From: Saxidomus purpurata
Taxonomy: Eukaryota > Mollusca > Bivalvia > Venerida > Veneridae
Assembly: GCA_022818135.1 (NCBI GenBank)
Contig: JAFMSR010000003.1
Location: 12,600,549-12,664,548, forward strand
Direction of reading: 5' to 3'
Length of the DNA: 64,000 nucleotides
Of the stretch, positions 1 through 11,561 are shown in pieces (within the stretch, counting starts at the first letter, position 1; the number at the start of each line of letters is the position of its first letter). Position numbers and translations under genes: made by a program. The notes beneath the pieces are model-generated. The model had not been told where the DNA came from, ran no database searches, and saw nothing but the letters and a program-made list of their open reading frames with translations.

Positions 1-544
1 TTTCTGTCAGAATCAGCATACATGAAATTTAAACAACATAATTCACGGCCAAAATAAAACACTATATTAAATCACATTAAACATCATTATTGCGTTAAAC
101 GAATCAACAGTAATACATGTACCAAGATAAACTTACTAGTAACAGAGATAACTGGATAGCAGATGTGGCAGAGAATTCCGCAATTTTCACTTATATCAAG
201 AACAAAACACTGCATTTTATTTGACATTTTATATGTTTTTAGGTCTTCATGCCCGAGTCATTAAACGGTCCGTGCAGTACTACACAACATATGTATCTAC
301 ATGCGATGTTGTTGATTATTTAGTGAAACTTTTAAAAATATAAATGTAATTGTTACATGTGTGTCCAATACTCAAAACGCCATCGACGATTTTAGACGTG
401 TCTGCAAGTAATAAAATATTCAAATAAGCTAAAACTAATTCGTAATTTTTTTTTTTATTTCTTTTTAGTCTAAAATCAATATAAACATATGAAGAAAAGT
501 GAAAAATAATGAAAATAAAGAAGAAAAAGTTTTTAAAAAAATTG

Positions 545-640
545 GTTCCGGCTGGATTCGAACCTACGCCCCCAAAAACCTCAAAAGATCTTCAGTCCAA
601 TGCTTAACAACGTAGGCTAGCTCATTAAAATTGAAGAGTT
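545..640 (-). repeat. tRNA-like sequence (SINE head or tRNA pseudogene)
   Basis: On the minus strand there is a perfect B-box (GGTTCGAATCC) preceded by an anticodon-arm-like GGACTGAAGATC and a long variable-arm-like stretch, then a T-run. A 5' acceptor strand complementary to the 3' GGAACCA end is not visible, so a functional tRNA is unlikely. A tRNA-derived SINE fragment is the simplest reading. Confidence 0.4.
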
Positions 641-1639
641 TCAAGTGGAGGTTTTTATTAGGGGTGTACTACCTTAAAACGTTTAATAAGACTTGTACAA
701 AGCAAAACGCCTCCTGGTTGTATATATATCTTCAACTGATAACAATTTAAAACATTTCCCGTTTCCGAAATTTTATTTTTTACTCATTTCTTGATGCAAT
801 TCTCAGTACAGTAAATTTACTCAGTACACATTTAACCAATACCCAGTACTGTAACTGATATGTTTCAGCAGGAACCGTCTCTTCGCTATACGTTTATCTA
901 AATTGATGGAATTTGGAACATTAACTAAAGTTTAGTATGTTGTCTTTGGGCGAATGAATCACTCAATTCCGAATATTCACATGTAAACGATTTCCATAAA
1001 ATGGCGGAATTTGCCAACGGTCTAGATTTTTCGAGTGAGCAGGCGATCTTTTTTGGATATTTTCAACATTTAAACGTATATCTGTTGCACCTCGGGAATA
1101 CATTCGGCTGGGATTGTCATTGAAGTATCTAAAAACGCACTTATAAACACACAATGATATGCATCTGAGCGAAAATCGGATTTTAACTTATACCCCGGTT
1201 GTAACACGTCCCTCTGGAAACTAATTATCTGTGCTCAATTTCAGGCCAATATCCGGTAGCCGCTCATTCGCAGTGTTCTCGAGTAGAAAAAATGTTTCCA
1301 AACGTAATCTGAATTTAAAATAGTTGTCGCTGTTTATATCCGTATTTGGTCAGCTTTTATTCTCGACTTAGCATTGACACACGCAGTAGATGTGAACAAT
1401 TATGGCCAGTCATTAAGGATGACACAATTTTACATGATTACTGTCAAGTTTTAGTGAATATACAGGTCTAGTAAAACATGAAATAAGTGAAATAAAGGTA
1501 CTCTGAATTGACTTGAATATACAGAGTTGTATGAAACAAGTATGTTCTTCTAGTTGATATGTGATACACCAAAAGTGCGTAAATACAACACTGTAAGGAG
1601 TTTAAGCTCATATAATCAGTTGCATTCTACAGGCTTGCA

Positions 1640-1876
1640 GTTCGTACATATCGGCATTGTTTAAATCATGACCTCCGGGTCAAAATTAACCCTTCTCTAC
1701 TGATATAGGGAAAACTAAAAAAACCACAAGGCTCACAGACAGAGCTTAGATATTTGGAATGTAACTATGCATTTGTGTAGTGGACCTCTACGAATTATGC
1801 TAAAATCATGACCCCTTGTATTTTAGTCAATGGTAGTCAGGTGAGCGATATAGGGCCATGTTGGCCCTCTTGTTTA
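1640..1876 (-). repeat. Interspersed repeat ending in AAACAAGAGGGCC hairpin
   Basis: Read on the minus strand the element begins AAACAAGAGGGCC, followed by a short inverted repeat (AGGGCCAT..TTGGCCCT on plus) and GCTCACCTG. The body (words such as ccacaaggctcacag and gagcttagatatttgg) recurs at 25880-26313 and in weaker form at 3880-4220. No coding potential. Class uncertain. Confidence 0.55.
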
Positions 1877-2837
1877 AAGCTACTTCGTGTTATACAAATC
1901 TATTTACGTATATGACAATAGTTTTATAAGGCGTTCATTGTGTTAAAATGTATCGGAATAGCATTTCGTTTTCGTTTGTTGGTGAGGTGACACATTCCCG
2001 TATATTCACAAATTTCCATAAAGGTTTCGTATTACGAAAATTGAAACTGATTTGAATAAGACAACAATTATAGAAAGAAAGAAAAATGCAAACCATTGAA
2101 CAAAAAATATTGCGTATAACACAATTAAATCTGATTTCTTTTTTTAAAAGCAATTTTCCTCAACAACAGTCGGACGCGATGCGGATAACTACTGATATTT
2201 TCCTTGGATGCAAAAACTCGCCAAAGTCTCGTTACTCACGACAAAAACGAAAATTCGAGAGTTGCCAATCCATGTGTATAGGTCCGTGGTTTTATCAAAT
2301 TCATTTGGATATAGGATTTTTGGTATGTATTTTGCATTATTATGGTTTGGAGTAATAATGATGTGTATGTTTATGCAACATTAGACTAGTATTGTTTAAC
2401 ATGTAAACGAATAGATTAGATGTGACATTCTGAATGACAGTACGTTCAGTAACAGTAACAGGGATGTTACCGACATAGAATTTATTTATCAAAAGACATC
2501 TCTTGAGCAGTAAATGAACCTGATCCTAACCTTTATGCATGAATAAACTATTATTCAATGATTGCACTAAATAAATCAATTTTCGTGATCAAATCGTGCA
2601 TTAGCGGTAGTGGTACTTTTCAGATGTATTGTCCACCGTAGGTATGTGGCTAGAGTTCAGAATCCTGGACTGAAAAAATGACGGATCGAATCACGTAAAC
2701 TGATTTTCTTTAATACACGGAATACAGTCGAACATGGAATGCACGAGCACATCGAGGTTTTGTTTTGTTTTTGAAAAAGATACAATATCAAAAATAAAAA
2801 ATAAGATGAAATCATTTTACGTAAAAATGATTTTTCA

Positions 2838-2910
2838 CTGCCGTTTACAGGACTCGAATACCATAAATCAAGTTCGCTACCAACTGAGCAATCAAACCAA
2901 TCGGTATCAT
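2838..2910 (-). repeat. tRNA-like sequence (degenerate)
   Basis: The minus strand reads TTGCTCAGTTGGTAGCG (A-box/D-arm like), then GGTATTCGAGTCC (B-box with one extra base), about 73 bp in all, the size of a tRNA. The arms do not pair well by eye. A tRNA pseudogene or SINE head. Confidence 0.35.
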
Positions 2911-3288
2911 CATTCGATCTGAACGTTGGTATTAGTAATGGACCTTTAACAATTATTCTAACACTATTGAAAATTTCTCCTATATAGTCAAAGAAGGATT
3001 TGAGCGTGATATACGTACCAAGTATATCACGCTAGGCGTCCGGAACTATTTTTGACTGCTGAAATTCCCTCCCGCGTAATTTTCACACAACATCTATGAG
3101 TGTCCATGCGCTAATACGCTTGGATTTGTATTGTTGTGAATGAATTGATGTGATGTAAAACAAATCGTAGTTTAATTTTCTACACTTCCGGTATCGCCAG
3201 CAATATCAGCAACAACAAAAATAAGAGGAATAGTGTTTTATTTGAGGAGTAAAAAAGAACAGCGAAAATGTCATGAAATGCAAGGAAT

Positions 3289-3545
3289 GCACGAAATACT
3301 ACAAGTTCAAGGCAGCGTTTTCGTGTAAGCGCATCAAATAGTACCCGTTCCAACAATTTTTGTTTAGATGAACGTGTTAGAATGGAAATAAATTTCCTTT
3401 TGAGTGATATACCGGTTAGTATATCACCGTGTGTCGTTTAGATGCTTCGGCCTTCGTAATTAGATTACTACGCATCTACACTCCACACAGTGATATACTA
3501 ACCGGTATATCACTCAAATGTGAAATCTATTTCCTAATTATACCA
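3289..3545 (+). repeat. Palindromic interspersed element, copy 1
   Basis: Contains gtgatataccggttagtat and its inverse around a centre with cttcggccttcgtaatt. The same element in opposite orientation is at 19980-20285, including the flanking word tactacaagttcaaggcagc, so the homologous unit is about 260-300 bp, wider than the palindrome. No reading frame; a MITE-like non-autonomous element is likely. Confidence 0.65.
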
Positions 3546-3879
3546 GTGTATATATACAGCTTACCACGTGCATTTTCGTAAAATATTAGCCGAAGATAAA
3601 TGTAGAAAATATATCGACCGTGAAATTATGCTAATAGAGGTTAGGAGGACCAGGTTAATTTGTCCGAGTAATACCAGAACAGAACAGAACAGAACATTTT
3701 ATTTGTGATAATTTAATACCGAGTAATAACATCGCTTAAAACAGATAAATTATTACACACAATATCCCATGACAGTAGAGTATGATCTGGAGTACTTGTA
3801 GGTACTATTGTTGACTCGTCCCAAGTACTATTTTATAAGATCTGTAGTACGAAATACAGGAAAATTCTGGAAGTATTCA

Positions 3880-4900
3880 AGACTATCATACCAGACTTAT
3901 ATAGGAGAAACTTAAAAAAAAACTTATTCTCTAAAACCACAAGGTCCAAAACTTAGATATTTTTAAAGAAGCATTCGATACTGGTTCTCTTCCGAGTTTG
4001 TAGAAATCATTCACGAGATATTAAATTTGGCACACCCAGTTGGTCCATTTGTACACAGAGTTATATAGGAAAAACTTTTACAATCTTCTTGTTCGTAACC
4101 ACAGCGTACAAAGCTTAGTCATTTGGCATTTAGCACTGTCTAGAGGCTATTTACCAAGTTTGTTCAAAGCATGCACCTGGGGTTAAAATTTACCACGTCT
4201 GGGTGTTACTTTTGTTATATATATATCCAACAGCTTTTTCTTCCTCAAATTTGAGCCACAGCAGTAAGATTTTTTTTAAACTGTATAAATGTACATCAGA
4301 AAGATGCAGAAGCTTCGCCACATATGGGTTTATGCTTTGACAAACGAGTATAGTGAGGTAAAGATAAATTATTATATACTTTGTTGTATCCTAAATTTTC
4401 CAGTTATATGAATTAGAGGAACAATGCGATTTCCCCAAATTTGTCCGGATCCGCACCCCTCTATAAAATGTTAAAAAAAAATCGCTGTTATTTGAGTCAA
4501 TAGTGCATTGACAGAGGGTATAGATCTCCTTCAGTGATAACTCTAGTTGAAAGTACATCTAACAACATGCAAAACATAATTAATTCAATATTACTTTAAA
4601 ACCAAATTAGCATAGATGAAAATAAAGATATTGCATGAGTTATGATGCAGTAAGTTATGGATGGATGGCAGAGATGTAAACGTGCAGATAGGCGATAGTA
4701 TGCAAATGTCAGGAAAATTATGCATTTTTGGCATGTGTTTGTGCATACAAACATATCAGGAATAAAATTGATAATCGCGTCGTCTTCAATGTTTTGCAAA
4801 TACAGGTAATTGTATAGACAAATATATTGCGCAATTATATCCAACTTGTACGTGTTTTACAAAAAGAAGATTAAATCCTTTTAGACAATTAGTTCTGACA
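3880..4900. other. Non-coding repeat-derived sequence
   Basis: Part (3880-4220) resembles the repeat family at 1640 and 25880 (cttattctctaaaaccacaag, aaacttagatattt). The rest shows no gene or motif that I can support. Confidence 0.45.
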
Positions 4901-4944
4901 TGAAGAATCCTTGTAAGCAGTTTTTATACCTCCTCGACTGCCTC

Positions 4945-5130
4945 TTCAAGGGATGCGGTGGTGTAGAGGTTATCCCGGAGGTTGCGGGTTCGAGCCCCAC
5001 TGGAGTCACGACTGTACCTCCTCATGTGACACCAGTACTAGTTTTTCCAGGAAGCGGAGTCGAGTGACTCGATAAGCTAAAAGCTTTCTTCACAATCGAG
5101 CTAAAATAAATTAGTATAAACTAAAAGATC
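4945..5130 (+). repeat. tRNA-derived SINE
   Basis: The head has an A-box-like tggtgtagaggttatcc and a B-box gggttcgagcccc, followed by tggagtcacgactgtac and a tail with cacaatcgagctaaaataaa. This head-to-tail layout is typical of pol III SINEs. A related head and mid-part is embedded in both arms of the fold-back element FB1 (about 6043-6108 and 6451-6560). Confidence 0.65.
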
Positions 5131-5579
5131 CTTCATGCTATAGTTTGTGAAATACACAGTGAACATTCACAGAGGTTCTTTGTCAAATGAATAACAATTG
5201 CCAAACTTTTTCAATTAGGTTAAATCGCGTGCATAGTTGAATATTTGACGTTAATACTTTCTTATTCGTGTGCAATAGATATCAATTGATGCGTTATATG
5301 TTTATCTTGGTATTCAGCGTTTTGAAATTTTGTTCCCATATGAGTTTATTTCTTTTTTGTAAATTCATGTTCAATTTAAAGTTATGGAGTGTTCATCACC
5401 TTGTTGGAGTCTCGTTCAGTGTAAACATCATTAATTATGCAAAAAATATGCCTGAATCCGCTTTGCAACACATGAAAGCCCCTGAAACATTTATACATTA
5501 ACTCATAAGCAACATGTTAACGTTCCGGATTGAGAGAGCTAGGCAGTTTGTATCAAGAAGTTTTAAGTACATTGTATTA

Positions 5580-7194
5580 CAAAAGTACGGTGGCACAGAG
5601 GTGACATCCGCAACATTTTATTTATATTGTGGCCACAAGTTAGTAAGTTGTGGCCTCAACTTAATAAGTTGTGGCCACAACTTTTAAGTTGAGGCCACAA
5701 CTTACCAAACTTATTAAATTGAGGCCACAAGTTAATAACTTGTGGCCACTACTTATTATTGATAGCAGGGGACACGGGCTTACTCATTCAGGCGGGGATG
5801 TTTTTTACAAACGGTGTTTTCAGTGCTTAGGGCACAAGGCTGAGGGCTGAGTTCTTGTTAATCAGGGTGTTATCAAAGATTGGTAGCACTATAAGTAGAA
5901 CTGTATTGAGTGCAGGGGACAAGGGACAGAGTACAAATGTATGTGAAGCGGGGATGATACTTATATCAACAATATCACCAGGGTTGCATTGATACTAGAA
6001 GGCACGAGACTGAGAAAATAGAACTGATGACATATGAGAAGGTACGGTTGTGACCCCAGTGAGGTTCTAACCCGAAACCTCCGGTATAAGCGGCAGACAT
6101 CTTTACCCATCAACACCACTGCGTTTGTTCGTTGTCCTGTGGTGATGTATGCATAGGTTAATTCAAGGACTTTGAGGAAACCATCTAGTTACCCTGCATC
6201 CCCGTGAAGTTAGCCCCGTGGCACCTAGTTACCCCGCATCCCCGTGAAGTCAGCCCCGTAGCACCTAGTTACACCGCATCCCCGTGAAGTAAGCCCCGCA
6301 GCACTTAGTTACCCCGCAGCCCCGCTATGTTATCCCTATGCCACCAAGTCTCAACACGCCTCGTGGCATATGGTTTCCTCAAAGTACCGCTTGAATTAAC
6401 CTATGCATACATCACCACAGGACAACGAACAAACGCAGTGGTGTTGATGGGTAAAGATGTCTGCCGCTTATACCGGAGGTTTCGGGTTAGAACCCCACTG
6501 GGGTCACAACCGTACCGTACCTTCTCATATGTCATCAGTTCTATTTTCTCAGTCCCGTGCCCTCTAGTATCAATGCAACCCTGGTGATATTGTTGATATA
6601 AGTATCATCCCCGCTTCACATACTCTGTCCCGTGTCCCCTGCACTCAATACAGTTCTACTTATAGTGCTACCAATCTTTGATAACACCCTGATTAACATA
6701 AGCTCAGCCCTCTGCCCTGTGCCCTAAGCACTGAAAACACCGTTTGTAGAAGTAGCATCCCCGCCTGAATGAGTTAGCCCCGTGTCCCCTGCTATCAATA
6801 ATAAGTTGTGGCCACAAGTTATTAAGTTGTGGCCTCAATATAATAAGTTGTGGCCACAAGTTAGTAAGTTGTGGCCACAAGTTAGTAAGTTGTGGCCACA
6901 AGTTAGTAAGTTGTGGCCTCAACTTAATAAGTTGTGGCCACAAGTTAGTAAGTTGTGGCCTCAACTAATAATTGTGGCCACAAGTTAATAAGTTGTGGCC
7001 ACAAGTTAATAAGTTGAGGCCACAACTTATTAGTTGAGGCCACAACTTACTACTTGTGGCCACAACTTATTAACTTGGCCACAACTTATTAAGTTGAGGC
7101 CACAACTTACTAACTTGTGGCCACAACTTACTAACTTGTGGCCACAATATAAATAAAGTGTTGCGGATGTCACCTCTGTGCCACCGTACTTTTG
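5580..7194. mobile_element. FB1: 1.6-kb fold-back element with 21-bp-phased octamers
   Basis: The ends are inverted copies of each other: caaaagtacggtggcacaga at left and its reverse complement at right, nearly perfect for over 60 bp. The outer arms are arrays of GTGGCCAC, GTGGCCTC or GAGGCCAC separated by 13-bp AT-rich spacers. In the right arm 17 octamers start at 6808, 6829, 6850, 6871, 6892, 6913, 6934, 6955, 6974, 6995, 7016, 7036, 7056, 7076, 7096, 7117 and 7138; the left arm has six (5629, 5650, 5671, 5691, 5721, 5742). Further in, both arms contain inverted SINE-derived sequence, and the centre (about 6185-6340) is a 40-bp direct repeat (period between cccgtgaagt at 6201, 6241, 6281). 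Frames read through it (KLWPQVS repeats) are artefacts of the array. No transposase and no clear target duplication. Confidence 0.9.
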
Positions 7195-8119
7195 GACCTA
7201 AATTTTTCCTCCATTCTGAAGAAATTATGAACACTTGTATATTAAATAAAAAAAATAGATTACAGAAAAATCTGTGAGTTTATTAAAGAAATTATCTGTT
7301 TGTTCTAGAATTTCTAGAAAAAACTTTACACAAAAGCAATGATTTGGTTTCTCTCCCACATTCTTTTAAAACTGTTATCGTATTGATATTATCTATCGAC
7401 CCTCATTGAGTAGTATAATAGCCTCGATTTATATAAGATGATTCAGTTTGTTTACCTCATATTGTCATTTATTTACATGACTTGAGTGAAATCAACTATT
7501 TGTATTTGTAAAAGGAGGCTATAATTGAATGAAATCATGGAAATAAATGTAGAAACCAGTAAAACAATACACTGTTCTTTATTTGCATAATTCATCATAA
7601 TAATGATTGATTAGTATAAGTATGATTTACTCTTCATTTTATTTTAACTCTTATTCATAGTTGTTCTTAATACTGTATCATTCTATAGGTCACTGAATGA
7701 AATGGAGATTTAGGACAGCACAGTTCATACAGAACTCCGGAGTCTATCCATGGATTAGTTTGACAGTCTATGACATTGCAGACTCACAACAGTAGACCAC
7801 AGTGTAAATTGTATTTTGCGATTAGAATGGAGAGTAAACATACTGAAATGGAATTGGAGTTGTGTTGTGAGAGTGTTTTAAAATAATGAGGGTAATTGGA
7901 ACCCACCGAATTTTGCCGTATCATGTATGAGCTGTTGCCAAGTGTCAGTAACAGTGTCAGATTTACAATCCGCACATGGACAAATATCGCTTGTTTCATA
8001 AAAGTACAGCATTTTGCTTGGCAAACAGAATTTGGAACTGGTTAAAATATGTCTCTTGTATAGCAATGTACTGTTGTTAGCTAGGTGAACAGTGTACCGG
8101 TATATATCATCTCTAATAG
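7195..8119. other. Intergenic, upstream of the sulfotransferase-like gene
   Basis: AT-rich, with no supported frame or repeat. It would contain the promoter of the gene starting at 8120, but I cannot point to a specific TATA box or initiator with confidence. Confidence 0.4.
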
Positions 8120-9382
8120 ATGTACATTCGTGCGTTTGAAATGTCTTGTCTCATCGATATTGTTTCTTATTTAACGCTTTGTTTGAGATATGTTATATAT
8201 TGCATTGCTTGGAAAATAGCATTCCATGTTCAGAACATATTGTATTCAAAAAGGACGAGTTTCAACGAGGGCTGTCGTGTTTTCAACATTCTATGGCGGT
8301 GTAAATTCGAAATAATAGATGAAAGCTCTCCAAAGGATTTCATAGCTTTTCACGACATGTATACAACTCAACAGTATGTTCTCAAAGAAACTATATCGTT
8401 GTACTGTTTGACAAAGGACAGTGCGTTTTTTGTCGAGACGGACGTGCTGCATAATGTTCTCCAGTCTGAATGTTGTCCATTTCAGTACATGGGTCAGTTT
8501 AAGCATGCTCATAAACTGATAGAACTGCCTTTGGCTTCGTTTTACCAACTGTCCGATCGTCTTGGTGATCCGGAGGTTAATGTGTGTTTTCTTCTGAATA
8601 CAGGTAGATGTGGCTCCACTGTCCTTGCTCGGGCTTTGGAAAATATACCCGGTACCCTCCTGCATGCGGAGCCCGACTGTCTAACGAACCTCGTCAACCT
8701 TTGGAAACGGAAGTCTGTGTCGCAATCTGAGTATGAGCAAAGTCTTAAAGCTTCAATTCGATTTCTGTGTAAACCGGGACAAAGCGTGGACAGAATTTGT
8801 ATAAAGCCAAGAGACTGTGGCACTTGTCACATTTCAGCTATAAATGAATTGTTCCCTAGATTTAAAATAATTTTCCTTTACAGAAACATATTTCAAACGA
8901 TATTGTCGTGTCTTAGTGTGCCCGAGGTATCACAGACTATAAAAAGTATTAGGCTGTTCCTTATAAATAATGACACAGTTGCATATTACTTCCCATATTT
9001 TCGCCGACAAAACTGCCCTCCTGGACCAGTCGTTTCGACAGGCCATCTCAGCTTTGTAGAACTCTTGGCGATTACCTGGGCTGTTTACATTTCGCTGGTG
9101 AGAGATTTCAAACGACAAGGTGGCAAGGTCGTGACAGTTCGTTACGAAGAAATGACTGCGGACAAAGTCAAAACCTTGGAAAAGTTGTTTCAACTGTTGG
9201 CCATTGACATAAACTTTATAACGGATGCATTGGAAGCGTTCGATCGCGATTCTCAAGCGGGGACATTACTAAGCAGAGAAAATAAAAGAAGTCGGAAGAT
9301 CTCAGCCATGGATAGGATAAAAGCTAATAAAATACTTGCTAAATACGATCTACTAGGTCTAGAAGAGGATTTTATACTGTGA
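8120..9382 (+). CDS. Intronless sulfotransferase-like protein (420 aa)
   Basis: One uninterrupted frame from ATG to TGA. Residues about 8-38 are hydrophobic, consistent with an N-terminal membrane anchor (type II topology as in Golgi sulfotransferases, inferred). Residues about 155-170 read FLLNTGRCGSTVLAR, the PSB-loop form that binds the 5'-phosphate of PAPS in sulfotransferases. KPRDCGTCHIS (229-239) is followed by a hydrophobic strand and IFLYRN at 251-256, resembling the 3'-phosphate-binding region. TVRYEEMT lies further on. The family transfers sulfate from PAPS to carbohydrate or protein; the acceptor here cannot be told. The fold is clear, but a highly diverged kinase-like P-loop protein cannot be excluded. 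Lack of introns among spliced neighbours could mean an old retrogene or a naturally single-exon family. Confidence 0.8.
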   Translation: MYIRAFEMSCLIDIVSYLTLCLRYVIYCIAWKIAFHVQNILYSKRTSFNEGCRVFNILWRCKFEIIDESSPKDFIAFHDMYTTQQYVLKETISLYCLTKDSAFFVETDVLHNVLQSECCPFQYMGQFKHAHKLIELPLASFYQLSDRLGDPEVNVCFLLNTGRCGSTVLARALENIPGTLLHAEPDCLTNLVNLWKRKSVSQSEYEQSLKASIRFLCKPGQSVDRICIKPRDCGTCHISAINELFPRFKIIFLYRNIFQTILSCLSVPEVSQTIKSIRLFLINNDTVAYYFPYFRRQNCPPGPVVSTGHLSFVELLAITWAVYISLVRDFKRQGGKVVTVRYEEMTADKVKTLEKLFQLLAIDINFITDALEAFDRDSQAGTLLSRENKRSRKISAMDRIKANKILAKYDLLGLEEDFIL

Positions 9383-11561
9383 GGAGCTGATAGTCTCTGA
9401 GACACTAGTTCACTGCGATTTTTTTCAGCCTAAAGACATTAAGATTTATATATCAAATTGAAATAATGTAACATCAAAAGTTGCGACCCGCGCTAACTTA
9501 ATCCAAAACATCAGTTTATTTTATGAATAACTATTTGTTACTGTGCGTAACGAATATACAGATTTTCATCCTAGCGGATTTCGATTTCAATTGAATGATA
9601 CGTAAAGGCAACTCGGATGGACTTTAATGGATTACATTGACGTTCATTTTTATTTATCATTTATGTCCACCAGAAAAGCAATTATGATTTAAGTCATTAA
9701 ATGTATTTTAATGCATACTGTCACGTAAGCACATACCATACTGTATGCGTTAGGTCTAGACTATATATACATGTAGCTTAAATGTATGCCACATTTTAAA
9801 GTTGCAGGTACATAACTTGATGCATCATTTGGAATATTCATATACATTTTGTATTCTCGGCTTCGCCGTGACGTCATAATAGCCAGTTAACCAATCGGAT
9901 TACTAGATCGCGTTTATTTCTAGATTCTTTTGTTCACTGACAAAACAGTGTTGTGGTTGTGGTGGGGAGGGGTATAATAAGTCAGTTCTTGGAAGAATAA
10001 GAAAATATGCCATGTAAACAAACCACTTTCATTATTTAAATCATTTTCTTTCAAATTTCATATTTCATACAAAATAAAACAAACTTTGGAATGTAACGCA
10101 ATGCTTCTCATATGCAGTAGCAAATAGCTAGATTTGCAGTTTTTATCAAACATTTTGCTGTTACATGTATATTTATTTGAATGAGGTGTATTCTTTAGCA
10201 GACTCATTAGCAGAGTATGAATATAAAAAAAGTAAGATGTAATGTTTAAGGTAATATGCGACCAGTCTCCGACGTCAGACGTCCAAAAATAGTTTTTCGA
10301 ATTGTTGAGAAATTTTGCATAATGGTACTCTAACATGCTGTTAATTAAAAAGAAACACCATATGTTAGCTCTCTATCTGTGGAATAAAAACATACCAGAT
10401 TTAATATGATATTGCCGTCATTACTTCCAACGCGAAACTTTTAATATTGAAAATCTGCCCATTCGTCACCAAGAACGATAACCCCTGACACACTTTAAGG
10501 GTAGTTTTGGTCAAGAGAACGAGAACCAACCAACTAAAGACTCGCATTGGGATTAAGCCTAGTTCCTAACAAATAACATAAAACATCGTAAAGGGTGGTC
10601 TTCGCGCATTGAAGTTCGGACATCAAGAATACTGATGTCAATGAGCGCATTTTGTCACCATGAAGGTCTGCGTAGACAAAGATGAACGTTGAAGCAGCCA
10701 TCTTTTGATACGCAAAAGCAGACGCAGAATAATCATTATGGAACAAATAAAAACAGATAGTGATACCCATAATTAACAAAATTATATTGACTATATAGGC
10801 GCCGTTGTAAAATGGAGCGCAGACGAGAATGAACGTTTCAAGTTGGAGAAATTGAGAAAACACAATTCTCGCGGAGTAGAAGGTAATGTCTGGGCAAGTG
10901 GTGATAATTAGGGGAGCTGTCATGGTCAAAGCAATGACCTTTACTTGGAGAGGTTACAGTGATTTCAAATCATTTTGACTTGATATGAAGAAGTAGCATA
11001 ATATACAAATACATCCTACCGTCGAAATTGGTCGTTATTTGAACAAAAAACTATATAAACAAATCATTCCTAACTTTGTAGTTTAAATCGAAGTACATGT
11101 TTCAAATTCACCCCTCACGGTATTTCTTCTTCATTTCTATCGTCAACAATAACAAACACCTGGCAACACTATTTCTTGAGGAAACAACTTTGATATGCCA
11201 TGAAAGAAAAGCATAGTTACGTGAAAATTGTTTATGAATAAATCAATTTCTATCACTATTCTATTAGTAATTCTAACATGACTCACGATTTTGTCTCTTT
11301 ATACAAATAGTAGAAAAATTATGTTATATTAATTAAACCATAAAGCCACACGAAATTAATGACTTGGTCAACGGATTTCCCGCTCCATTATTTTTCAAAA
11401 TCAAAAAAAAAAAATTTTTTTTCAATTTGAGCTTCCGCCCGCATCAATTTTATAAACCAAGACCAAAAATTCAAAGCGGGCCTTTTTGTCGCAGAAAACT
11501 CGTAAATTTAGTACTTTCAAACCTACAATTCGATTATAAACGCCAGCAGAACATGTTCCCT
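9383..11561. other. Non-coding stretch
   Basis: No gene supported. A 131-codon minus frame at 10534-10929 has hydrophobic stretches but opens with TTG and has no recognisable domain. The A-run/T-run at about 11398-11425 followed by gcttccgcccgcatcaattt resembles 14230-14350, so it is probably repeat-derived. Confidence 0.5.

Larger units (their letters stand above)
1..2640. other. Non-coding, no gene recognised
   Basis: AT-rich sequence with no convincing reading frame; the longest frames are under 90 codons and resemble nothing known to me. It holds a tRNA-like stretch near 545-640 and a repeat tail ending near 1875, both listed separately. Confidence 0.6.

Noticed and set aside
6704..6988. 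Open frames on both strands encoding LWPQ-type repeats
   Set aside because: A 21-bp period is a multiple of three, so any stop-free phase of the FB1 array gives long repeat proteins. Both strands are open, which is a sign of the array and not of coding.
10534..10929. 131-codon minus frame with hydrophobic segments
   Set aside because: No ATG at the 5' end of the frame, no recognisable domain, no supporting splice sites or relatives in the window.
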